In this document: positions 1-5,652 of the stretch, in pieces | Layout of the letters: every line of letters starts with the position of its first letter | Numbering within the stretch: position 1 is the stretch's first letter | Source of the DNA: MGR-bin208 sp043779285 | GTDB lineage: Bacteria > Bacteroidota > Bacteroidia > Chitinophagales > Chitinophagaceae | Assembly: GCA_043779285.1 (NCBI GenBank) | Contig: JAYWEL010000164.1 | Coordinates: 1 to 9,349, forward strand | Reading direction: 5' to 3' | DNA length: 9,349 nucleotides | Made by a program: the position numbers and the translations under genes | Notes under the pieces: model-generated | The model's input: only the letters and a program-made list of their open reading frames with translations | The model's database searches: none | Told to the model about the DNA's origin: nothing

Positions 1-21
1 ATATTGTTGGTCTATGATCTT

Positions 22-41
22 CTCCGCCTTAAAAGGCGGAG
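22..41. repeat. GC-rich perfect hairpin upstream of the transglutaminase-like gene
   Basis: CTCCGCCTT (22-30) and AAGGCGGAG (33-41) are perfect 9-bp inverted arms around a 2-nt AA centre; as RNA the stem would be about 8 bp with a 4-nt loop. It stands out in very A/T-rich DNA. No T-tract follows on either strand, so it is not a textbook intrinsic terminator. The 8 bases at 21-28 (TCTCCGCC) recur at 1251-1258 as the left arm of another hairpin, which suggests a dispersed intergenic repeat family. It could equally be the terminator of a gene to the left of the window. Positions 1-268 otherwise show no convincing gene. Confidence 0.6.
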
Positions 42-268
42 TTACCTATGTTATTGATGTTGGCCATTTTCAAGAGCGGAGTTCATGTTCAAATTAGCCT
101 AACTCAAAACTAAAACTCTTTTTAATCCGGCACATCAAAATTATTTTATCTACATAAAAGTTTAGGTTTGCTTGCTTTTTAAAAATAGTTTCGCAGTTTT
201 AAAGTTATATGTTTGTTACTGGTCTTACAACATTGTAAAAAACAACGAATAGTATTACAATTATATTG

Positions 269-1180
269 ATGCCGACAATTAAGCTCATTAAAATATCATT
301 ACTCCTAATCACTATAGCAACCTTTTCGTTGTTCATCCTTGAGTTTTTACCTGCTACTAATATATTTAAAAAACTTGATTTTAAAACTAACAAGCATATT
401 TTACTGGAAGAATATGACCCTTCCTTATCCCGATTAAATACGATTGAAAAACTTGAAGATTATTGCGACAGCATTTATTATTCCAAAAAATTAAATATTG
501 ATAAATCTGTTTCAAATGATATTTATCCAGGAATAGTTGTTAAAGTCATCAAACAAAAATTCTATCATGGATATTCACATTTTGGAATCAGTGATAATTA
601 TTTGGCAAAATTTCTTGAACCATTTTTTATTAATAAACCAGTAAGTGCAATTGTTGATCCGGATGATATTGTAAAATATCCAATGGCTGCTTGCAGCCAA
701 CAATCCATTTTATTTACAAAACTATTAATGAAAAAAGGTTATAATGTTCGTAAAGTAGGGTTTTATCATCCCCAGGTTGGTGGGCATTATGCATTGGAAG
801 TATTTTATAGTGAATCCTGGCACTATTACGACCCGAATAAAGAAATGGATTTTACTTATTTACAATCGCTCAAAAGACCTTCCGTCGAATTTTTAGCAAA
901 GAACCCCAATGTATTAGTGAAAGCATATCAATACAAAGAATCTGAAGCAATGCTAAAGCTATTGCCAACTTATTTTTATGGAAAACCAAATAAAATTGAT
1001 GGGTTAAATGCCTTAATATATCAAAAAACTACAAAATTCCTTTCCTATTCAATCTGGATATTTTTCTTCTTTCTTTACATCGTTGTCAGAAAAAAGGAAG
1101 CCAAGATGGCTCAGCTAGAAGATGGAAGTATAACACTAAACAGTTCGTTTTTAAAATTACTTAAGAAAAAAATTGCCTGA
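269..1180 (+). CDS. Membrane-anchored transglutaminase-like (papain-fold) protein
   Basis: The predicted 303-residue protein has a hydrophobic N-terminal segment at about 7-27, a large extracytoplasmic region, and a second membrane segment at about 258-273 followed by a basic, probably cytoplasmic tail. The soluble part carries a transglutaminase-like triad in the right order and context: Cys142 in AACSQQS at the head of a helix, His173 in GGHYALEVFY, and Asp188 in WHYYDPN. This fold covers transglutaminases, cysteine proteases and peptide N-glycanase-like enzymes, so the reaction and substrate are unknown; periplasmic processing of a protein or peptide is plausible. The longest frame starts with TTG at 266, but the ATG at 269 is directly in frame and preferred. 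The gene is clearly A/T-richer than the umuDC cluster and lies between two related hairpins. I do not recognise a named family beyond the fold. Confidence 0.7.
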   Translation: MPTIKLIKISLLLITIATFSLFILEFLPATNIFKKLDFKTNKHILLEEYDPSLSRLNTIEKLEDYCDSIYYSKKLNIDKSVSNDIYPGIVVKVIKQKFYHGYSHFGISDNYLAKFLEPFFINKPVSAIVDPDDIVKYPMAACSQQSILFTKLLMKKGYNVRKVGFYHPQVGGHYALEVFYSESWHYYDPNKEMDFTYLQSLKRPSVEFLAKNPNVLVKAYQYKESEAMLKLLPTYFYGKPNKIDGLNALIYQKTTKFLSYSIWIFFFFLYIVVRKKEAKMAQLEDGSITLNSSFLKLLKKKIA

Positions 1181-1214
1181 TTGCACAGGTTTATAAATTT
1201 CTTTTTGCCTTACC

Positions 1215-1276
1215 CCCTAAAAGAGGAATAACAAACTTTCTTGCTGATACTCTCCGCCGTTTGGCAGAGATTAGGG
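1215..1276. repeat. Nested inverted repeat between the transglutaminase-like gene and SRAP
   Basis: The inner stem pairs TCTCCGCC (1251-1258) with GGCAGAGA (1263-1270) around GTTT, with one mismatch. The outer arms CCCTAA (1215-1220) and TTAGGG (1271-1276) are also perfectly complementary; the right one directly abuts the inner stem, while about 30 nt separate the left one from it. The inner left arm repeats 8 bases of the hairpin at 22-41. It lies 34 nt or more after the stop of the preceding gene and before the SRAP gene, so it may end upstream transcription, but there is no T-tract. The call as an intergenic repeat is an inference from the shared arm. Confidence 0.5.
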
Positions 1277-1328
1277 CTGATACAAACTGAGGATGTGAAA
1301 ATTAGTAATGCACCCACAGGTTTTAAAC

Positions 1329-1361
1329 TTTCTTTTATTATTTCTGTTCTTGTTAAATTTG
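1329..1361 (+). promoter_or_regulatory. Candidate Bacteroidota-type promoter for the SRAP gene
   Basis: TAAATTTG at 1354-1361 is an exact match to the Bacteroidota -7 consensus TAnnTTTG. A TTTC at 1329-1332, 21 nt upstream, is one base off the TTTG -33 box. The -7 box ends only 4 nt before the ATG at 1366, so transcription would begin at or next to the start codon and the mRNA would be leaderless or nearly so. The match is real; that it works as a promoter is inference, because such A/T-rich boxes occur by chance. Confidence 0.35.
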
Positions 1362-1365
1362 ATGC

Positions 1366-2085
1366 ATGTGTTTTCATTATACATTAACCCTTGAAAGAAC
1401 GGAAGTTGCTCTTCAATTACATGCCGATTGGGATGATGACTTTGAACCGGTATTTCATGCCGACGGGTTCGCTCATCCACCGATGCCTGTAATTACTATG
1501 GAAGAACCCGGGAAAATTCAGCTTTTCCATTGGGGGCTTATTCCCTCTTGGGTAAAATCGAAAGAAGATGCGGACAAACTCAGTAACCAAACCTTAAATG
1601 CCCGTGCGGAAACCATTTTTGAAAAACCTTCTTTCCGGAACTCTATCAGCAATCAATGTTGCCTTGTTATTGCCGATGGTTTTTTTGAATGGATGGACTT
1701 TCAAAAAAAGAAATACCCACACCATATTTTTATTGGCGACCATGAACTTTTTTGCTTTGCCGGTATTTATTCGCACTGGACCGATAAAGAAACCGGCGAA
1801 CACATCAGCAGCTTTTCCATTATCAGCACCGATGCAAACCCTATGATGGAACGCATTCATAATCTTAAAAAAAGAATGCCGGTGATCATTCCCAAAAACC
1901 GATACCACGACTGGCTGAAAAAGGGATTAAGCAAAGAAGAAATAAAGTCTTTCCTGAATCCTTTCCCCGATATAGAAATGAAAAATCATACCATTTCCAA
2001 ACTCATCACATCCCGTTCACAAAGCAGCAATGTACCGGAAGTGATAGAAGAGTTTATATATCCTGAATTGCAACTCTTATTATGA
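1366..2085 (+). CDS. yedK: SOS response-associated peptidase (SRAP), YedK/HMCES family abasic-site shield
   Basis: This family protects abasic sites in single-stranded DNA by forming a covalent thiazolidine link through the alpha-amino and thiol groups of Cys2, exposed after Met1 removal. All key positions are visible in the 239-residue protein: Cys2 (MCFHY), the HWGLIPSW core at 55-62, Asn78 and Arg80 in NARAE, Glu108 in GFFEW, and His165 in the HNLKKRMPVI segment. Length is normal for the family. The start at 1366 is fixed by the need for Cys2; a second ATG at 1362 is out of frame. The last bases overlap tail-to-tail by 6 bp with the 2H phosphoesterase gene. Its position beside umuD and umuC fits a role in damage tolerance. 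No LexA-type operator is seen ahead of it. The symbol follows the E. coli family member; exact orthology is not shown. Confidence 0.93.
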   Translation: MCFHYTLTLERTEVALQLHADWDDDFEPVFHADGFAHPPMPVITMEEPGKIQLFHWGLIPSWVKSKEDADKLSNQTLNARAETIFEKPSFRNSISNQCCLVIADGFFEWMDFQKKKYPHHIFIGDHELFCFAGIYSHWTDKETGEHISSFSIISTDANPMMERIHNLKKRMPVIIPKNRYHDWLKKGLSKEEIKSFLNPFPDIEMKNHTISKLITSRSQSSNVPEVIEEFIYPELQLLL

Positions 2086-2688
2086 AAACAAAAGGCCCTG
2101 CCTGGCTTCAACCTGTAAACCCTGGAATTCAAAACGCCTTGCGATCTGGTATTTTTTTTCGCCTACTCGTCTTTTTAATATCAATATTGAATCTGCTACG
2201 AACCGTCCGGTGAAACTCCGTTGTTCATATTCCTTCATAATATCCAGATAAATTTTCTTGTCAAGTTTTGCTAGCAAGGGAATAGTTGGATCCGTTAAAA
2301 AATAAGGATCCGTACCCCCGGTTTTCATTAACTGCCTCGATTCTTTTAATTTTTTAATCAGTTGCAAAACGGGTTGCTGATTCTCCAGAGGAATACAAAT
2401 GGAATGCATCGGATACCCGGCATAATTCTTCAGGTCGATTCGAAATGGACTTTGGCCCATAGCAATTACCTGCATCCGGTACAGTGTTTTTTCTTCCAGC
2501 ATCTGCGGTACAATAAAACGGGCAAGTGAAATATGCGGCCGGCCCGTTTTTGGCTGATCGATCTTAAATTTTTCAACCATCCCCTTTCTTGCATTTTCTA
2601 TTTTATGCCGGAGCGTTTCGGGTAAATCCAGCACCAGCATATATTCATTATGCCTAAATCCAGGCATGTGGAAATTTGTATTCAGCAT
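2080..2688 (-). CDS. 2H phosphoesterase / 2'-5' RNA ligase-like protein with a degenerate second motif
   Basis: 2H proteins act on 2'-5' or cyclic phosphodiester bonds of RNA or nucleotides, using two HxT/S motifs about 80 residues apart in a two-lobed fold. In this 202-residue protein the first motif is intact (PHISLARF, His52 and Ser54). The place of the second, 83 residues on, reads DPTIPLLAKL, with Thr135 and Pro137 where His and Thr/Ser are expected; the following KEYEQRSFTGRFVADSILILKR segment has the look of a 2H C-terminal lobe. His95 lies in an intervening strand and is unlikely to substitute. Family membership is supported; activity is doubtful, and RNA or nucleotide binding may remain. 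The gene is divergent from umuD and shares its 83-bp spacer. GGAA lies 2 nt before the chosen ATG, too close for a good ribosome site, so Met8 is an alternative start. Confidence 0.7.
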   Translation of the reverse strand: MLNTNFHMPGFRHNEYMLVLDLPETLRHKIENARKGMVEKFKIDQPKTGRPHISLARFIVPQMLEEKTLYRMQVIAMGQSPFRIDLKNYAGYPMHSICIPLENQQPVLQLIKKLKESRQLMKTGGTDPYFLTDPTIPLLAKLDKKIYLDIMKEYEQRSFTGRFVADSILILKRRVGEKKYQIARRFEFQGLQVEARQGLLFS

Positions 2689-2701
2689 TCTTCCTTTTTT
2701 A

Positions 2702-2713
2702 TTTGTTTACAAA
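2702..2713. promoter_or_regulatory. Short palindrome in the 2H-umuD divergent spacer
   Basis: TTTGT (2702-2706) and ACAAA (2709-2713) form a 5-bp-arm palindrome with a 2-nt centre, 14-25 nt upstream of the 2H gene start. It could be an operator half or carry a TTTG -33 box for either divergent gene. Short A/T palindromes are common, so the support is weak. Confidence 0.25.
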
Positions 2714-2740
2714 CTATTTGCGAAATAACTTAGCATAAAT

Positions 2741-2759
2741 ATACTAATTATTTTAGTAT
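2741..2759. promoter_or_regulatory. Candidate operator: perfect inverted repeat ahead of umuD
   Basis: ATACTAA (2741-2747) and TTAGTAT (2753-2759) are perfect 7-bp inverted arms with a 5-nt spacer, ending 12 nt before the umuD ATG. A TTTG at 2717-2720 could be the -33 box; 19 nt further on lies TATACTAA (2740-2747), a poor match to TAnnTTTG that covers the left arm. A repressor bound here would therefore block the -7 region and the transcript start. The site differs from the E. coli LexA box (CTGT-N8-ACAG) and the Bacillus box. It could control the divergent 2H gene as well. The repeat is seen; an SOS operator is inference. Confidence 0.5.
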
Positions 2760-2771
2760 TTAATTAATTTT

Positions 2772-3203
2772 ATGGATAGAGATTCTTTTTCAGGCGGAGC
2801 ATACAAGGGTTCGAAACAGTTTTCGCAATGGGATGTGCATAGTGCCAACGCCACCGGTTTTGGTGCAGCCACCGACGACCATATGGATCGGGGTATTGAT
2901 TTGAACGAACAGCTTATCCGCAATAAACCGGCAACTTTTTTTATGCGGGTAAATGGCAATTCCATGATTGGCGCAGGCATACACGACGGCGACGTGGTGA
3001 TTGTGGACCGTTCCATCAAACCGGTTACCGGCAAGGTGATCATTGCCATTCTCGGTGGCGAAATGCTCATTCGCCGGCTAGAAAAAACCTTCAACAAAAT
3101 AAGACTGGTTCCCGAAACCAATAAACTAGCAAGCATCGATGTAGATCCCTATTCCGATTTTACCGTATGGGGCGTGGTTACTTATGTGATACATGCATTA
3201 TAA
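2772..3203 (+). CDS. umuD: UmuD-like polymerase V accessory subunit (S24/LexA peptidase fold), Arg in place of catalytic Lys
   Basis: UmuD trims its own N-terminus when stimulated by RecA filaments, giving UmuD', which joins UmuC in translesion polymerase V. The 143-residue protein has the family layout: an N-terminal arm, a cleavage region aligning Thr28-Gly29 with Cys24-Gly25 of E. coli UmuD, a RGIDLN segment at 40-45, the nucleophile Ser64 in NGNSMIGAGI, DGDVVIVD at 72-79, and the end VWGVVTYVIHAL. A gap-free alignment from the serine places Arg101 (EMLIRRL) where E. coli UmuD has the general-base Lys97. Self-cleavage may be slow, altered or absent. The gene is followed after 1 nt by a 49-codon ORF that overlaps umuC, so the three are probably one transcript. 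A short inverted repeat sits just upstream of the start. Confidence 0.9.
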   Translation: MDRDSFSGGAYKGSKQFSQWDVHSANATGFGAATDDHMDRGIDLNEQLIRNKPATFFMRVNGNSMIGAGIHDGDVVIVDRSIKPVTGKVIIAILGGEMLIRRLEKTFNKIRLVPETNKLASIDVDPYSDFTVWGVVTYVIHAL

Positions 3204-3204
3204 T

Positions 3205-3354
3205 ATGTTCACCATTATCGCTGATAAATACCATGAAATGAGCAATCCCGCTAAGGTGGTACCAACCGGTAATGATTATTTACTGCGAATTCCCCGTCCG
3301 AACGGGTTCAGCCGGGCGGGCATCTGGCTCCAAAAAATAAAAATAAACAGATGA
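3205..3354 (+). CDS. Small 49-residue ORF between umuD and umuC, translationally coupled
   Basis: An ATG one base after the umuD stop opens a frame of 49 codons that closes at the TGA within ATGA, so its stop overlaps the umuC start by 4 nt. It lies in a different frame from umuC and is not an umuC extension. The product begins MFTIIADKYHEMSN, has a central LLRIPRPNG stretch, and ends in a basic tail (WLQKIKINR); no membrane segment or Cys motif is present. The base composition matches the coding DNA around it. Close packing on both sides suggests that it is translated, either as a small partner of the polymerase or as a leader that feeds ribosomes into umuC, which has only an A-rich stretch and no clear ribosome site. 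I do not recognise the protein. An untranslated spacer is the alternative. Confidence 0.6.
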   Translation: MFTIIADKYHEMSNPAKVVPTGNDYLLRIPRPNGFSRAGIWLQKIKINR

Positions 3355-4631
3355 AAGCCATTGTAGATTGTAACAGTTTTTATTGCTCCTGCGAAAGGTT
3401 GTTTCGACCCGACCTGTTGCAAAAACCGGTAGTGGTGCTGAGCAATAACGATGGCTGTATTGTTTCCCGAACCGACGAAGCAAAAAAACTGGGCATCGGC
3501 ATGGCGGGCCCTTATTACCAAGCCAAACCCCTTATTGAAAAAAATGGGGTTGTTGTTTTTTCCTCCAACTATCCTCTCTACGGCGACCTGAGTATGCGGG
3601 TGATGGAAACCCTGCAAACCATGTTGCCACCCGGAGCAGTAGAAGTTTACTCGGTTGATGAAGCTTTCCTCGACATCGACCACATTCCAGTCGAAGAATT
3701 ACAAACACTCGCCATGCTGCTACGCCACCGCGTAGAAGAATGGACCGGCATTGCTGTATCGGTTGGTATCGCATCTACCAAAACCTTGTCGAAAGTGGCC
3801 AATAAACTGGCCAAAAAAAACAAGGAACTCACACAATGTATCATCATATTGGACAATGAAGACAAAATAATTGATGCCTTACACAAAACCTCTGTAGATG
3901 ATTTATGGGGTATTGGCCGCCGTTATGCAGCTAAACTCCACGACCTGTGGGGCATTCACACCGCGTTGCAATTGCGGCAGATGCCCGAAACATGGGCCCG
4001 AAAACATCTGGGTGGTGTAGTGGGCGTACGAATGATCAAAGAACTGAATGGCGAGCCCTGCGTGGAAATGAAGGACCCCTTGGAAAAGAAAAAAATGATT
4101 GCTACCACCCGCATGTTTGGCAAGCCGGTGTACGAATTGAATGAGTTAAAGGAAGCCGTGGCAACCTATGCCGCCAGGGCCGCTGAAAAACTACGCCGGC
4201 AACAAGGAGCCGCCAAAGCCCTCAGTGTGTTCGCCGTCATCAATGAAGAAAGACCCAACTACGATTATGATCCATCAAACCGATCGGCCTATACCATTTT
4301 ACCGGCCGCTACATCCAATACGGCCGAACTGATAAAACAAGCTATGCCACTGGTTGAAAAAATTTACCGCAAGGGACCACGATACCTGAAAGCCGGCGTG
4401 ATACTGAGCCATATTGTGCCCGACAACTCCATCCAGGGGAATCTTTTTCTACCGCATACACAAAATCTTCAACGGTTTTTGATGGATGCCATGGACAATA
4501 TTAATTTCAGTATGCGGGACGATATGGTAAAGTATGCCTCCAGCGGAATGAAACGCAACTGGAAAATGCGACAGGAGCTGCGCAGCGGAAAATACACTAC
4601 CCGGTGGGACGAATTGAAAATCGTAAAATAG
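3351..4631 (+). CDS. umuC: UmuC-like Y-family DNA polymerase (pol V catalytic subunit)
   Basis: The 426-residue protein matches UmuC in length and order. Palm catalytic acids are Asp6 (AIVDCNSFY) and Asp103-Glu104 (YSVDEAF); Tyr11 is at the steric-gate position that excludes ribonucleotides. The finger segment SNNDGCIVSR is at 31-40. A helix-hairpin-helix-like stretch is at about 183-208 (DDLWGIGRR), followed by the little-finger domain. QGNLF at 362-366 fits a sliding-clamp-binding peptide, and 375-425 resembles the C-terminal UmuC domain (DUF4113), including YTTRWDEL. The enzyme copies past DNA lesions at the cost of fidelity and needs the UmuD partner encoded upstream. The start is the ATG in the ATGA overlap with the preceding small ORF. 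No terminator is evident in the 108-nt spacer before the convergent amidase gene. Confidence 0.96.
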   Translation: MKAIVDCNSFYCSCERLFRPDLLQKPVVVLSNNDGCIVSRTDEAKKLGIGMAGPYYQAKPLIEKNGVVVFSSNYPLYGDLSMRVMETLQTMLPPGAVEVYSVDEAFLDIDHIPVEELQTLAMLLRHRVEEWTGIAVSVGIASTKTLSKVANKLAKKNKELTQCIIILDNEDKIIDALHKTSVDDLWGIGRRYAAKLHDLWGIHTALQLRQMPETWARKHLGGVVGVRMIKELNGEPCVEMKDPLEKKKMIATTRMFGKPVYELNELKEAVATYAARAAEKLRRQQGAAKALSVFAVINEERPNYDYDPSNRSAYTILPAATSNTAELIKQAMPLVEKIYRKGPRYLKAGVILSHIVPDNSIQGNLFLPHTQNLQRFLMDAMDNINFSMRDDMVKYASSGMKRNWKMRQELRSGKYTTRWDELKIVK

Positions 4632-4739
4632 CTTTATTTAAAAATAGATATAACACTTACCATCAAAACTTGTTATTTACAAATTATGCCACGATCAGTA
4701 TGAACCGAAAAGGCTGCTGCATTAAACAACCGGATGTAA

Positions 4740-5561
4740 TTAATACCTTTTAGAAAGTGCATACATAATTTTCTTATCGGCCTCCGTCAAATTTTTCGAT
4801 TTATCATCCGGCACAAAATGAATTTTAAAAGATTGTAGAGCCGCTGAACTATCTTTTACATCATATCCAATTATCCGCAAAGCCTGTACATGATCGAAGT
4901 TATCGGGAACTATTACGGCAGTTGTATCGTACCATAAACCAAATCCCTGGGCTGAAAGTTTTTGCCAGGAGAAAAACCTGCTTGGGTCCACTTTACGGCC
5001 AGGTGCAATATCTGAGTGAGCAATAAAGTTGGCCATTGGTATGGAATGATTTTTTTTAAGCACTGCTAAAAGTTTCAGCAAACTTTGAACTTGCTCTTCC
5101 GGGAATATTTCACTCCCGTTATTATCCAGTTCTATCCCAATACTGGATGAATTGATGTCGGTATTATTTCCCCACTTAGCGGCCCCGCCATGCCATGCCC
5201 GCAGGTAATCATTGAGCATGTGATGCACCGTACCGTTCCTGCAAATAACATAATGAGCACTTACCTGCGTTTTTGTCATGGTAAATGTTTTCAACGTTTG
5301 CTCACAACTGTTCTGGGCGGTATGATGTATGACTACAAAGTTTGGCTTGCGCAAATTAAAATTCGTGGTGCCAACAAAATATGGTGCATTACTAACAGAA
5401 TCTTTTAATGGATACTGACGAATGGTTTTAGTCAATGTCTTCACTTGTTTTTTGTACACTTTATTTGTACTGCTGTATGGGTTTCTGGAACATCCAACAA
5501 AAATAAAAATGGTTATACTTAATACAAAAACAGTTCGAGAAAATAAATTTACTATTTGCAT
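4740..5561 (-). CDS. amiD: AmiD-like lipoprotein N-acetylmuramoyl-L-alanine amidase (Amidase_2)
   Basis: This zinc amidase would cut the bond between N-acetylmuramic acid and L-alanine in peptidoglycan fragments or the wall. From the ATG at 5561 the protein has 273 residues, close to E. coli AmiD. The signal peptide ends in the lipobox FVGC, making Cys24 the lipidated residue. The predicted zinc ligands are His79 (VVIHHTA), His182 (AHSDIAPGRK) and Asp192 (VDP), with the His-to-Asp spacing of 10 found in AmiD. SIGIEL at 140-145 is the typical core strand. The C-terminal 65 or so residues may form a small wall-binding helical domain. A TTG at 5603 would add 14 residues but spoils the signal peptide. 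No acidic surface-export signal follows the Cys, so a periplasm-facing outer-membrane location is likely. It is last in a row of three co-directional genes. Distinguishing AmiD from other Amidase_2 lipoproteins is not certain. Confidence 0.88.
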   Translation of the reverse strand: MQIVNLFSRTVFVLSITIFIFVGCSRNPYSSTNKVYKKQVKTLTKTIRQYPLKDSVSNAPYFVGTTNFNLRKPNFVVIHHTAQNSCEQTLKTFTMTKTQVSAHYVICRNGTVHHMLNDYLRAWHGGAAKWGNNTDINSSSIGIELDNNGSEIFPEEQVQSLLKLLAVLKKNHSIPMANFIAHSDIAPGRKVDPSRFFSWQKLSAQGFGLWYDTTAVIVPDNFDHVQALRIIGYDVKDSSAALQSFKIHFVPDDKSKNLTEADKKIMYALSKRY

Positions 5562-5652
5562 GCTTGCTTTAATTATAAAATAAATACTTAAACAAAGCAA
5601 CAAAATAATGAATATTAAATGGGAGATGTTTAAAAAATGATTTTAGATTTCT

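Noticed and set aside
2..100. Open frame of about 30 codons entering from the left edge on the + strand
   Set aside because: It runs through the perfect hairpin at 22-41, is short, and shows no recognisable protein features.
1302..1307. TTAGTA half-site resembling one arm of the umuD inverted repeat, upstream of SRAP
   Set aside because: There is no matching left arm at the right spacing, so it does not support a shared operator.
1594..1908. Open frame of 104 codons on the minus strand
   Set aside because: It lies wholly inside the well-supported SRAP gene and shows no family motifs; it is a shadow frame.
2753..3136. Open frame of 127 codons on the minus strand opposite umuD
   Set aside because: It is antisense to the conserved UmuD motifs and has no recognisable motif of its own.
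3276..3683. Open frame of 135 codons on the minus strand opposite the start of umuC
   Set aside because: It is a shadow of the GC-richer umuC sequence and shows no protein family features.
4632..4739. Possible bidirectional terminator between umuC and the amidase gene
   Set aside because: Only very short inverted matches (such as TTGT/ACAA near 4670) are present, with no GC stem and no T-tract.
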